Assembly (NCBI GenBank): GCA_002339265.1
Contig: DDKG01000178.1
Span: 62,001-126,000 of the forward strand
Source: Massilia sp. UBA2604
Lineage (GTDB): Bacteria > Pseudomonadota > Gammaproteobacteria > Burkholderiales > Burkholderiaceae_D
DNA length: 64,000 nt
Direction: 5' to 3'
Position 1 is the stretch's first letter. Every line of letters begins with the position of its first letter. Positions 1 through 8,397 of this stretch are shown here, one piece after another. The notes beneath the pieces were generated by a model. The model was not told where the DNA came from. It was given only the letters and a program-made list of their open reading frames with translations, and made no database searches. A program made the position numbers and the translations under genes.

Positions 1-930
1 GGTGTTCCAGAACAGCAGCACCCCGCTCATGATGGTGTCACCCTCGGCGCCGCCGCCGATGGTACGGGTATACATCACGGGAAGCGCCATGGCCGGGATA
101 TAGAGCAAAGTGGCCGCGACCAGCATCAGCCAGGTCCAGCCGATGCTGTTGGGAATGCGGCGGTGCAGCGCGGCGCCGCAGCGGCGGCAGTGCGCCGCCC
201 CGTTCCTTGCGCGCTGCCAGGGATAACCGTTGACCAGGCCGCATGCGCCGCAGGCTACCAGCATGTCGGGTGCGTGGGCCACGGCGTGCGCGTCCGCCTC
301 CTGGCGTGGACGCGGCGCCAGGCGGTCGGCCAGCTCCCATAGTGCCTTGGGTTCGTAGCGCATCACGAGCGCGCACAGGATGGTCAGCACGCCGAAGGCG
401 AACAGGCCGGGATGGGGCACCACCCGCGCCATGCTGGTCATCTTGATGACCGTGATCAGGATGCCGATCATCAGCACCTCGGTCATGGCCCAGTGGCGTG
501 CGCCCTGGACCACCCGCAGCACCATATTGAATCCGGCGACACGCCGGCCACGGCGCAGGCCGACGGCGACGTACAGCAAGGAGGCCAGTTCCAGGCCCGG
601 GAACACGATCGCGCAGAACAGCACCAGCGCCGCGATGACCTGCATCCCTTCGTTCCACAGCACGCCCACCGCTTGCAGCAGGGTCACGCCGGACGTCATG
701 CCGCCCATTTCGAGCGTGACGATCGGAAAGCTCTGGGCCAGCAGGTAGACCAGCACCGCGCCCAGGGTCAGCGCCACCAGCGAATCGGCGCGGCGCAGCG
801 GCCCGCCGGCATGCCAGCGGTACAGTTCGTGGCGGCAGCGCGCGCAGCGCGCCCGCTCGCACGAGTTCAGCGGCTCCCGGTGGTACAGGCAACCGCAATC
901 ATGACAACCGATCAGATGCTCCGCGCTCAA
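1..930 (-). CDS. pqiA: Paraquat-inducible protein A (PqiA), 3' end cut by window edge
   Basis: Inner-membrane protein of the PqiABC/MCE lipid-transport type. The visible 310 residues hold two PqiA repeats, each starting with a zinc-ribbon-like CxxC pair: CHDCGC and CARCRH near the N-terminus, CGACG and CRRCG in the second half. Hydrophobic segments follow each ribbon, and the repeat-typical stretch around TRTIGGGAEGDT is present just before the window edge. The start is a TTG at 930, preceded by a clear GAGGAGAG ribosome site; there is no suitable ATG, so the gene is easily missed. pqiB would be expected beyond the left edge. Family assignment is firm; the exact lipid substrate is not known from sequence. 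Confidence 0.9.
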   Translation of the reverse strand, partial: MSAEHLIGCHDCGCLYHREPLNSCERARCARCRHELYRWHAGGPLRRADSLVALTLGAVLVYLLAQSFPIVTLEMGGMTSGVTLLQAVGVLWNEGMQVIAALVLFCAIVFPGLELASLLYVAVGLRRGRRVAGFNMVLRVVQGARHWAMTEVLMIGILITVIKMTSMARVVPHPGLFAFGVLTILCALVMRYEPKALWELADRLAPRPRQEADAHAVAHAPDMLVACGACGLVNGYPWQRARNGAAHCRRCGAALHRRIPNSIGWTWLMLVAATLLYIPAMALPVMYTRTIGGGAEGDTIMSGVLLFWNT

Positions 931-1024
931 TCGCTCTCCTCGCTCTGCTGCTTTAGTGCTTTTGCACTATGCATTATGACCGGAAGCAATTGAGCGTGCA
1001 GTGGTATCGCGTGCGCTTCCCGGA

Positions 1025-1882
1025 TCAGAAGCGGACCTTGACGAAAGCCGACGGTCCTTTCAGTTTCAGGTCGAGGTCGGCGGTGCGCTCGCCGTTGCGG
1101 TGCAGGCCGATCTTTTGCACGTTGTAGTCGAGCACCAGGCCGATGTTCTTGTGCGGGAACCACTCGACGCCGACGGCGCCGTTCCAGATATGGCCCTCGA
1201 CCGTGCCGCCATTCTTCTTGATGCCCGAGGCGTCGGCATAGATGCGCCATTGCTCGTTCAGCTGGTGGCGCCATGCCAGTTCGACGGTCGGAGCCCAGAC
1301 GCTGTCGCTGCCCGAGGCCGAGCCGCTCCACGAATAGTTCTCGACCGGATTCGAGGCGCTCAGGTTGGCGTCGGCCGAACCGGAGATCTTGGCGCGCAGG
1401 TAGGCGGCGCCCAGGCCCACGCCAAAGGCGTTCTTTTCCTTGCCCATCCACCATTTGTAGGCGAAGCGGGCCATTTCCAGGCGCAGGTCGGCGTCGGCGG
1501 TGATGGTGCCGCTGACCGGACGGCCTTCGTAGACGGTGTCGCCGCTGGCGCTGCCGGCCCAGTCTTCGTCGAAGCGGAAGTAGTCGAACGACAGGCCATG
1601 GCTGTCGCCGATCAGCATCTCGGCTTTCACGCGCGGCAGGGTGACGTCGTCGATTTTTTCGTCGGGCGTGTCGACGCGGCCGTAGCGGGTGTCGCCGCCC
1701 AGGTGGATCTTCGGCTCGGCATAGAAGGCGCCGGCCGAGATGCTCATGCGGTCGAGGGCCGGCGATTGCTGGGCCTGGGCCATGCCGGCCGCTGCGGCGC
1801 CCAGCAGGATGGCGCCCTTCAGCGCGGTGACGATAGTGGTATGCGTAGTGGACAGGGTGGTGCGCGACGCGGTGCAGGACAT
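1025..1882 (-). CDS. Outer-membrane beta-barrel protein, unknown ligand
   Basis: A 285-residue secreted protein. It has a long signal peptide ending around AGMAQAQQ and then alternating hydrophobic/polar strands typical of a small beta-barrel. It ends in the aromatic residue pattern AFVKVRF, with a C-terminal Phe as in proteins inserted by BamA. The start at 1882 was chosen because GGAGAG sits just upstream; an upstream in-frame start at 1945 has none. It stands alone between pqiA and a divergent permease gene. No specific porin family is recognised, so ligand and role remain open. Confidence 0.75.
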   Translation of the reverse strand: MSCTASRTTLSTTHTTIVTALKGAILLGAAAAGMAQAQQSPALDRMSISAGAFYAEPKIHLGGDTRYGRVDTPDEKIDDVTLPRVKAEMLIGDSHGLSFDYFRFDEDWAGSASGDTVYEGRPVSGTITADADLRLEMARFAYKWWMGKEKNAFGVGLGAAYLRAKISGSADANLSASNPVENYSWSGSASGSDSVWAPTVELAWRHQLNEQWRIYADASGIKKNGGTVEGHIWNGAVGVEWFPHKNIGLVLDYNVQKIGLHRNGERTADLDLKLKGPSAFVKVRF

Positions 1883-2132
1883 GGGGGACTCTCCGATCAA
1901 AATGTTATTCAACGCCCGCCAGACTACGTCTTGACGTGGCGACACTTATTATCGCAAGATGTCATTTAAACAATGCGCACGATTGAAATGACTTTGTGGT
2001 CAACTAGCGACACTTCACCAAAAGTCGAAACATATGTTAGCTGGCGTACGGCGCGACACAAAAGGCGGCCGTCTGGGCGATGGCATGGTTTATCATCAGG
2101 AAACATTAACCATTTCGCCTGACGTCCCGCCG

Positions 2133-3203
2133 ATGAAGCAATACACGCTGCCGCAGAACTCCTTCCTCCTGTTACTGGCGATCGTGACGATCGCCTTCTT
2201 CTGGGTGCTGCTGCCCTACTCCGGGGCCGTGTTCTGGGGCGTGGTGTTCGCCATCCTGTTCGCGCCGCTGCAATCGCGGCTGCTGCGCGCCACCAAGGGG
2301 CGGCCGACCGTCGCCGCCCTGCTCTCGCTGCTGGTGATCATCCTGATGGTGCTGTTTCCGCTGGCACTGATCACCTCGTCGCTGATCAATGAAGTCACCG
2401 CCATCTACGCCCGCTTCAGCGCCGGCCAGGTGGACGTCGCCTCCTACTTCAACCTCGTGATCCGCGCGCTGCCGGACTGGGCGATCTCGCTGCTCGAGCG
2501 CTTCGAACTGACCAACCTGGCTTCGCTGCAGGAAAAGATCACCGAAGGCGCGGCCCAGATCAGCCAGGCCACGGCGCACTACGCCCTGAATATCGGCCGC
2601 AACACGCTGGACTTCGTGGTCAGCATGACCATCATGCTCTACCTGCTGTTCTTCCTGTTGCGCGACGGCCGCATCCTGGCGGCGCGCATCCAGCGCGCGG
2701 TGCCGCTGTCGGTGGAATACAAGGGCCGCCTGTTCCAGAACTTCACGACGGTGATCCGGGCCACGGTCAAGGGCAATGTGCTGGTGGCGATGGCGCAGGG
2801 TGCGCTGGGCGGCCTGATCTTCTGGGCGCTGGACGTCAGCGGCGCGCTGCTGTGGGGCGTCGTGATGGCCTTCCTGTCGCTGCTGCCCGCCGTCGGCGCG
2901 GCCCTGGTGTGGGCGCCGGTGGCCGTCTATTTCCTGGCTACCGGCGATATCTGGCAGGGCGTCGTGCTGGCCGCCTACGGCGTGCTGGTGATCGGTCTGG
3001 TCGACAACATCCTGCGCCCGATCCTGGTCGGCAAGGACACCAAATTGCCGGACTACGTGATCCTGCTGTCGACCCTGGGCGGCATGGCCTTGTTCGGCCT
3101 GAACGGTTTTGTCATCGGGCCGGTGATCGCGGCGCTGTTCATCGCGGCCTGGGACCTGTTCTCGCGCGCCGACGAGTTCCACGAGCCTTCGGAAGTCCAA
3201 TAA
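2133..3203 (+). CDS. AI-2E family transporter (YdiK/PerM type permease)
   Basis: A 356-residue polytopic inner-membrane protein. Two N-terminal helices (about residues 8-45) are followed by another near 60-85. A soluble stretch then precedes the conserved C-terminal block of four to five helices with the typical DNILRPILVGK motif and LLSTLGGMALFGLNGFVIGP. This is the AI-2 exporter-like/PerM family; members have been linked to AI-2 export or Na+/H+ antiport, and the substrate here cannot be told. The start at 2133 gives a short charged N-terminus before the first helix, but an in-frame ATG at 2085 is possible and neither has a strong ribosome site. A terminator follows one base after the stop. 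Confidence 0.85.
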   Translation: MKQYTLPQNSFLLLLAIVTIAFFWVLLPYSGAVFWGVVFAILFAPLQSRLLRATKGRPTVAALLSLLVIILMVLFPLALITSSLINEVTAIYARFSAGQVDVASYFNLVIRALPDWAISLLERFELTNLASLQEKITEGAAQISQATAHYALNIGRNTLDFVVSMTIMLYLLFFLLRDGRILAARIQRAVPLSVEYKGRLFQNFTTVIRATVKGNVLVAMAQGALGGLIFWALDVSGALLWGVVMAFLSLLPAVGAALVWAPVAVYFLATGDIWQGVVLAAYGVLVIGLVDNILRPILVGKDTKLPDYVILLSTLGGMALFGLNGFVIGPVIAALFIAAWDLFSRADEFHEPSEVQ

Positions 3204-3234
3204 GCAAACGCCCCGCTCGAAGCGGGGCGTTTGC
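3204..3234. terminator. Perfect bidirectional hairpin terminator
   Basis: A perfect 14-bp inverted repeat (arm GCAAACGCCCCGCT, loop CGA) begins directly after the stop of the AI-2E permease and lies 20 bases beyond the stop of the convergent small gene. A-rich/T-rich ends on both sides of the stem make it suitable for both directions. Confidence 0.85.
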
Positions 3235-3254
3235 CTTGTGCGAACCCTGGAAGA

Positions 3255-3467
3255 TTACGACTGCGCGTGCGCTTCCAGGCGGCGGGCGACTGCCGGCGAA
3301 ACGGCGTCGGCGCCGCGGGTCATACGGTACAGGGCCCAGACGTCGCCGGCATCGGCGCTGCGCGCGACGGCGCCCGGCGCCGCCTTCGCACGCACGAAGT
3401 TGGCCAGGGTGGCGGCGAAGGCCGACAGTTGGGCTGCGAGACTTGGACGGAGCGACAGGGTGGACAT
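3255..3467 (-). CDS. Small protein of unknown function, 70 aa
   Basis: The ATG at 3467 follows GAGAAG at good spacing, giving a 70-residue soluble, Ala/Arg-rich protein with a hydrophobic first half (LAAQLSAFAATLANFVRAKA) and a conserved-looking centre DVWALYRMTRGADAVSP. There is no signal peptide or known motif. It follows tadC on the same strand, but a gap of 137 bases and its own candidate promoter (3503-3530) argue that it is a separate transcription unit. Codon use fits a real gene; function unknown. Confidence 0.6.
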   Translation of the reverse strand: MSTLSLRPSLAAQLSAFAATLANFVRAKAAPGAVARSADAGDVWALYRMTRGADAVSPAVARRLEAHAQS

Positions 3468-3502
3468 GATCTTCTCTTTCGTATGTGGGCTGGTATGACT
3501 CC

Positions 3503-3530
3503 AGTATGCGCTCTCCCAGATAGAAATCAA
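3503..3530 (-). promoter_or_regulatory. Candidate sigma-70 promoter for the 70-aa gene
   Basis: On the minus strand a -35-like TTGATT (3525-3530) and a -10-like CATACT (3503-3508) are separated by 16 bases, placing transcription start near 3496 and a leader of about 30 bases before the ATG at 3467. Motif match only. Confidence 0.4.
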
Positions 3531-3604
3531 ATTGCGATCCATGATGATCGCCATTCACGAAACCTCTATCTCGCTACACGCCTCTCCCCGCCTTGCCAAG
3601 CGGA

Positions 3605-4534
3605 TTAGGTCGCCACCGTCATCACCGAGCGCATGATCTGCAACACTGCCGGCCCCAGCAGCACGACCAGCAACGCCGGGAAGATGCAGAAAATGAGCGG
3701 GAACAGCAGCTTGGTCGCGATTTTTGCCGCCTTTTCCTCGACCAGCTGGCGGCGCCGCGTGCGCAGTTGTTCGGATTGCACGCGCAGCGCGGTGCCGATG
3801 CTGGTGCCGAAACGCTCGGCCTGGATCAGCATCTTGGCCAGCGCGTCGACGTCCTCGACGCCGGTGCGCAGGGCCAGGTTGCGCAGCGCCTTTTCCTTGC
3901 TGCTGCCGGCGCGCAGTTCGAGCGTCACCAGTTGCAGTTCCTCGGCCAGCACCGGGCTTTTCAGGCCGATCTCGCTGCCGACCCGCGCCAGCGCGGCGTC
4001 CATCGCAAGACCCGCTTCGACGCACACCGTCATCAGGTCCAACGCATCCGGGAAACTCTCGAAGATCTCGCGCTGGCGGTTGGCGATGCGGCGCTTGAGC
4101 GCGATGTCCGGCACGTAGTAGCCGATGGCGGCCGAGCCCACCAGGTACAGGAAGGTCAGGATCATCGGGCGCTCGTTATGGTGCGGCAGCGCGATATACA
4201 CCATCAGCGGCAGGCCGATCGTCAGCGCGGTCTTCCCCGCGTGGAACAGTCCCGGCACCGACGGCGCGCGCCAGCCCGCGTTGATGAAACGCAGGCGCAC
4301 CGGCGAGGTTTCCCAGCCCTCGGCCGGCACCGACAGCCGGGCCAGCGGCTCGGCCAGGTGCGCCAGGCGCTCGCGCCAGCCGTCGGTGCGGCGGCTGGCC
4401 GGCGTGTCGCGTTCGTCGAGCGCCACCAGGCGCGCCTTCACCGGATCGCGCGTGAGCAGCAGCATGGCCATGGCGGCAATCCCGAACACCAGCACGAAGG
4501 TCGCCACCAGCATCACGATTTGAGGCATCGTCAT
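3605..4534 (-). CDS. tadC: Tad pilus inner-membrane platform protein TadC
   Basis: A 309-residue T2SSF-domain protein. An N-terminal helix (about 5-27) is followed by two helices around 105-145. The GspF-like cytoplasmic domain runs from about 160 to 280, with FPDALDLMTVCVEAGLAMDAAL and ERFGTSIGTALRVQSEQLR. A final helix pair lies at the C-terminus (LLFPLIFCIFPALLVVLLG). It forms the membrane platform of the Flp pilus machine together with TadB, whose gene is 21 bases upstream. It is the last tad gene on this strand; a tadD-type TPR gene, often found next to tadC, is not seen. Confidence 0.93.
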   Translation of the reverse strand: MTMPQIVMLVATFVLVFGIAAMAMLLLTRDPVKARLVALDERDTPASRRTDGWRERLAHLAEPLARLSVPAEGWETSPVRLRFINAGWRAPSVPGLFHAGKTALTIGLPLMVYIALPHHNERPMILTFLYLVGSAAIGYYVPDIALKRRIANRQREIFESFPDALDLMTVCVEAGLAMDAALARVGSEIGLKSPVLAEELQLVTLELRAGSSKEKALRNLALRTGVEDVDALAKMLIQAERFGTSIGTALRVQSEQLRTRRRQLVEEKAAKIATKLLFPLIFCIFPALLVVLLGPAVLQIMRSVMTVAT

Positions 4535-4555
4535 TGTCTTGAATCCTGAAAGTTC

Positions 4556-5530
4556 TTACATGCGGATGCGCACGATCTTGCGGATCGCCAGCACCCCGAA
4601 AGCCATCATGCCCAGCGCCGCGCCACTCAGCTGGCGACCCACCGGGTCGTTCACCAGCACGCCCATCGTGCCTGGATTGACCATGTACATCATCGCGCCG
4701 GCGCCGAACGGCAGCAGGCACAGCACCCAGGCCGAGATCCGGCCTTCCGCCGACAGCACGCGCACCTGGCCGGCCAGTTTCTGGCGGTCGCGGATGATGC
4801 CCGAGATCGAGGACAGCAGCTCGGTCAGGTTGCCGCCGCTCTCGCGCTGGATCAGCACCGCGACCACGAAGTACTGCAAGTCCATGCTCGGCACGCGCTG
4901 CGCCAGGTTGTTCAGCGCATCGGCCATCGAGACGCCGAAGTTGACTTCGTCGAAGGCGGTCTTGAATTCCTCGCCCAGCGGCGCCGGCGCTTCGTCGGCC
5001 ACCAGCTTGAGCGCGGTCGGGAAGGCATGGCCGGCGCGCATCGCGCGGCCCATCATGTCCAGCGCCTCGGGCAGCTGGCGCTCGAAGCGGGCCATGCGCT
5101 GATCGCGCGCGCGGATCAGGCGCAGCAGCGGCAGGCCGGCCGCGCCCACGGCGCAGCCCAGCACCGCGGGCAGCGGCAGGCGCAGCACCAGCGCGGCCAC
5201 CAGGCCGGCGCCGAAGCAGGCCGCGCACACCGCCAGCAGCGAAGCAAGCAGCTGGGCGCTGCCGGCCTGCACCAGCATGCGGTCGAGGCGGCGCGCCAGC
5301 GGCAGGCGGCGCAGCAGCGGCTCGAGGTCGGGATTGTCGGACAGCCGGCGGTCCTTGGTGATGGTGACGTCTTCCTGGCGGGTATCGCTCTTGATGACGC
5401 TGCGCAGGCGGCGCGCGACGCGCTCGGCCTCGGGATCGCGGCTGGCCTGCCAGGCGGCGTAGACGCCCCAGACCAGCAGCAGCACGGCCGCGAACAGCAT
5501 CAGGATGAACAGGATAAAAGTGGTATCCAT
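4556..5530 (-). CDS. tadB: Tad pilus inner-membrane platform protein TadB
   Basis: A 324-residue T2SSF-domain protein. It has an N-terminal membrane anchor (residues 5-27) and two helices near 100-145. The cytoplasmic F domain follows (QLPEALDMMGRAMRAGHAFPTAL, then ESGGNLTELLSSISGIIRDR). Two C-terminal helices end in a short basic tail. It should contact the TadA ATPase, encoded 13 bases upstream. The ATG at 5530 is the only start that retains the first helix. Confidence 0.93.
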   Translation of the reverse strand: MDTTFILFILMLFAAVLLLVWGVYAAWQASRDPEAERVARRLRSVIKSDTRQEDVTITKDRRLSDNPDLEPLLRRLPLARRLDRMLVQAGSAQLLASLLAVCAACFGAGLVAALVLRLPLPAVLGCAVGAAGLPLLRLIRARDQRMARFERQLPEALDMMGRAMRAGHAFPTALKLVADEAPAPLGEEFKTAFDEVNFGVSMADALNNLAQRVPSMDLQYFVVAVLIQRESGGNLTELLSSISGIIRDRQKLAGQVRVLSAEGRISAWVLCLLPFGAGAMMYMVNPGTMGVLVNDPVGRQLSGAALGMMAFGVLAIRKIVRIRM

Positions 5531-5543
5531 GGCGAATCCGGGA

Positions 5544-6917
5544 TCAGCGCGGTTCGAAAATATGCGGCGCCAGGTTCACGCCGAAGGTGCGCAGGCGCTC
5601 GGCGAAGTGCGGACGCACGCCGGTGGCAGTCGACTGGCCGATCACGGCGCCGTCGTCGGCCACGCCGGTCTGGCGGAAGGTGAAGATCTCCTGCATCGTG
5701 ATCACCTCCCCTTCCATGCCCGTCACTTCCGAGATCGACAGCACCTTGCGCTTGCCGTCGGTCAGGCGCGACACCTGCACGACGACGCCGACCGCGGAAG
5801 CGATCTGCTGGCGCATGGCCTTCGGCGGCAGGTTCGGCGCCGCCATGCTGATCATGTTTTCCAGGCGCGTCAGGGCGTCGCGCGGGGTGTTGGCGTGGAT
5901 GGTCGCCATCGAGCCTTCGTGACCGGTGTTCATCGCGCCCAGCATGTCCATCGCCTCTTCGCCGCGCACCTCGCCCAGGATGATGCGGTCGGGACGCATC
6001 CGCAGCGCGTTCTTGACCAGCGCGCGCTGGCTCACTTCGCCCTTGCCTTCGATATTGGCGGGGCGGGTTTCCAGGCGCACCACGTGCGGCTGCTGCAGCT
6101 GCAGCTCGGCCGCGTCCTCGACCGTCACCACGCGCTCGCTGTGGCCGATGAAGCCCGAGATCACGTTGAGCATCGTGGTCTTGCCGCTGCCGGTGCCGCC
6201 CGAGATCAGGATGTTGACCTTGGCCTTGCCCAGGCCCTGCAACACCTCGGCCATGTCGGCCGTCATGCTGCCGTAGGAGACCAGGTCGGCCAGGCGCAGC
6301 GGATCGGCGCTGAAACGGCGGATCGACATCACCGGCCCGTCGATGGCCAGCGGCGGGATGATCGCATTCACGCGCGAGCCGTCCGGCAGGCGCGCATCGA
6401 CCATCGGGCTCGATTCGTCGATGCGGCGGCCCACGCGCGAGACGATCTTGTCGATGATCTTCATCAGGTGGGCGTCGTCGGTGAAGGTGACGTCGGTCAG
6501 TTCCAGCTTGCCGCGGCGCTCGACGTAGACCTGCTTGTGGGTATTGACCAGGATGTCCGACACGCTCGGATCGGCCAGCAGCGGCTCCAGCGGGCCGAAG
6601 CCCAGCATCTCGTTCTGGATGTCGCGCGTCAGCGTCTTGCGTTCGGCGTCGTTGATGACGACCATCTCTTCTTCGAGCAGGCGCTCGACCAGCAGGCGCA
6701 GCTCCTGGCGGATCTGGTCCTGGTTCAGGCGCTGCATGCTTTCCAGGTCGACGCGGTCGAGCAGCGCCTCATGGATGCGGGCCTTGAGCTGGTGGTAGGC
6801 GCGGTTGTCGATCGGACCGCCGCGCTGGGCGACGGGACGGGCGACGCTGCCCGCGCCGGCATCGCCGTTCATGCTGGCCAGGCGTTCACGCAGGGAGGAT
6901 GGGGGCATCATGTTCAT
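5544..6917 (-). CDS. tadA: Tad pilus assembly ATPase TadA/CpaF
   Basis: A 457-residue secretion ATPase of the CpaF family that powers Flp pilus assembly from the cytoplasmic face. The N-terminal half carries the family's helical domain. Then come a Walker A (GGTGSGKT, about residues 240-247), an Asp-box/Walker B region ([15 protein letters not shown], about 309-322) and the His-containing stretch [18 protein letters not shown]. All key ATPase motifs are intact. The ATG at 6917 follows GAGAGACCGAG. The gene sits between tadZ and tadB with short gaps, consistent with one operon. Confidence 0.95.
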   Translation of the reverse strand: MNMMPPSSLRERLASMNGDAGAGSVARPVAQRGGPIDNRAYHQLKARIHEALLDRVDLESMQRLNQDQIRQELRLLVERLLEEEMVVINDAERKTLTRDIQNEMLGFGPLEPLLADPSVSDILVNTHKQVYVERRGKLELTDVTFTDDAHLMKIIDKIVSRVGRRIDESSPMVDARLPDGSRVNAIIPPLAIDGPVMSIRRFSADPLRLADLVSYGSMTADMAEVLQGLGKAKVNILISGGTGSGKTTMLNVISGFIGHSERVVTVEDAAELQLQQPHVVRLETRPANIEGKGEVSQRALVKNALRMRPDRIILGEVRGEEAMDMLGAMNTGHEGSMATIHANTPRDALTRLENMISMAAPNLPPKAMRQQIASAVGVVVQVSRLTDGKRKVLSISEVTGMEGEVITMQEIFTFRQTGVADDGAVIGQSTATGVRPHFAERLRTFGVNLAPHIFEPR

Positions 6918-6958
6918 CTCGGTCTCTCTTTAGTTCGGGCGTCAGCTCAGTTGTCTGC

Positions 6959-8137
6959 TCATTTGTCCGACTTGCGGCGTTTGAACAGGCGCGCCATCAT
7001 GCCGGCGGCCTGCACGGGCTCGGCTTCGCCGGTCAGGCTGCGCGCCATCGTCATCAGGGCCATGCTCAGCTGGCTGTCCGGCGCCAGGCGCGTCACCGGC
7101 ACGCCCTGGTTGACCGACTTGGCGGCGGCGTCGTAGTGGTTCGGCATCGTGCGCAGGTGCGTGGTGTCGAACGCTTCCTCGAGATCCTTCAAGCGGATAT
7201 CGCTGTTGTTGTCGTGGCGGTTGACGATCAGCTCGACCTTGTCGTTGCCGTACTCCAGGTTGCGGAACACGGTCAACAGTCGCTTGCCGTCGCGGATATA
7301 CGGCAAGGTGGTCTGCAGCACCGGATAGATGGTGTCGGCATGGTCCAGCGCGCGGATGCTGACGGGGTCAAGGCTGCGGCCGACGTCCAGCACGATGAAG
7401 TCGTACTGGCGGCGCGCCAGCTTGATAATGGCGTCGATGTGCTCGGGCTTGACATCGCTGGCGTGGGCCGGATCGGACGGCGCGGCCAGCACGCTGAAGT
7501 TCGGCGTCACGCTGACCATGCTCGAGGAAAGGAAGGACGGGTCCAGGCGGTGGATCTGGGTCGCGACATCCGACAGCGTGGCCAGCGGCTTGCTGTCCGA
7601 GACGAACAGCGAGGCGTCGCCGAACTGCAGGTTCATGTCGATCAGGGCGACGCGCTTGGCGCCGCCGGCGCTGAGCGCATAGGCCAGGTTGGTAGCCAGG
7701 AACGTCGCGCCGCTGCCGCCTTTGCACGAAATGAAAGCCAGCACCCGGCCCTGGGCCGCGCCCTGGCTGCCGAACTTCTCGGCGACGTGGTCGACCGCCG
7801 CCACCAGTTCTGCAGGCGCAGGACGGGCCGCCAGCACTTCGCGCACGCCGGCGCGCATCGCGCGCAGCAGGAAGTCTTGCGACAGGTCTTCGGACAGGAC
7901 GATGAAGGCCATGCGCGGGAAGAGGTGGCCCAGGCGCTCGAGCTGGTCGAGCTCACCCTCGTCGGCGCGCGGGGCATCGACGATCAGGAGGTCGGGCGCG
8001 GCTTCGTCGGCCATGGTCGCCAGGCGCGCCGGGGTGCCGGCGATCATGTCGACTTCATCGCTGCCCGGGCGGGCGCGCAACTGGCGCGACAGCTCGATCA
8101 GGTGGCGCTCGTCGCGCGAAAGGACTGCGATCTTCAT
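6959..8137 (-). CDS. tadZ: Tad pilus localisation protein TadZ/CpaE
   Basis: A 392-residue protein with an N-terminal receiver-like domain (about 1-115) and a MinD/ParA-like ATPase domain. The deviant Walker A is CKGGSGATFLATN (about residues 138-150), with LIDMNLQFGDA and FIVLDVGRS as later switch motifs. TadZ/CpaE proteins place the pilus machine at the pole. The Ala after GSG replaces the second Lys/Thr pattern of ParA, which is usual for TadZ and suggests weak or no hydrolysis. It lies 15 bases downstream of the small lipoprotein gene and 41 bases before tadA. Confidence 0.92.
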   Translation of the reverse strand: MKIAVLSRDERHLIELSRQLRARPGSDEVDMIAGTPARLATMADEAAPDLLIVDAPRADEGELDQLERLGHLFPRMAFIVLSEDLSQDFLLRAMRAGVREVLAARPAPAELVAAVDHVAEKFGSQGAAQGRVLAFISCKGGSGATFLATNLAYALSAGGAKRVALIDMNLQFGDASLFVSDSKPLATLSDVATQIHRLDPSFLSSSMVSVTPNFSVLAAPSDPAHASDVKPEHIDAIIKLARRQYDFIVLDVGRSLDPVSIRALDHADTIYPVLQTTLPYIRDGKRLLTVFRNLEYGNDKVELIVNRHDNNSDIRLKDLEEAFDTTHLRTMPNHYDAAAKSVNQGVPVTRLAPDSQLSMALMTMARSLTGEAEPVQAAGMMARLFKRRKSDK

Positions 8138-8152
8138 GGTGGCTCTCTGCTG

Positions 8153-8395
8153 TTATTTGCCGAAGGCGCTGGCGTCGCCTTGCGACGTCGGGGTCACGTA
8201 CGAATTCTGGTAGTTGGCATAGGCCGCAACGGCGGCGCGGGCATCGCTGCCCCGCTCCACGCGCGGCTGAGGCGGGATCGCCTGGCTGGCGATCATGGCG
8301 CGCACGCTGTCGCCATTGGTGGCCGGGCCTTCGGTGGCGCAACCCGCCAGCATCGTCAGGGAAGCCAGCAGGCTGGCGCACAGGATGGTTTTCAT
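8153..8395 (-). CDS. Small Tad-locus lipoprotein, 80 aa
   Basis: The signal peptide ends in the lipobox LAGC (Cys19), giving a mature lipoprotein of about 62 residues. The body resembles the short pilus lipoproteins found between the secretin and tadZ in Burkholderia/Ralstonia Tad loci (DSVRAMIASQAIPPQPR, then ARAAVAAYANYQNSY). Its place two bases after the secretin gene suggests a pilotin- or CpaD-like role in secretin stability; that role is inferred from position. Confidence 0.75.
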   Translation of the reverse strand: MKTILCASLLASLTMLAGCATEGPATNGDSVRAMIASQAIPPQPRVERGSDARAAVAAYANYQNSYVTPTSQGDASAFGK

Positions 8396-8397
8396 GT

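Noticed and set aside
38-898. 286-codon open frame on the minus strand
   Set aside because: It is an Arg/Pro/Gly-rich shadow of pqiA; the true frame starts at TTG 930 and shows the PqiA motifs.
5505-7136. Long plus-strand frame rich in His, Gln, Asp and Ala opposite tadA
   Set aside because: This composition is the usual antisense shadow of a high-GC gene; tadA on the minus strand has all expected motifs.
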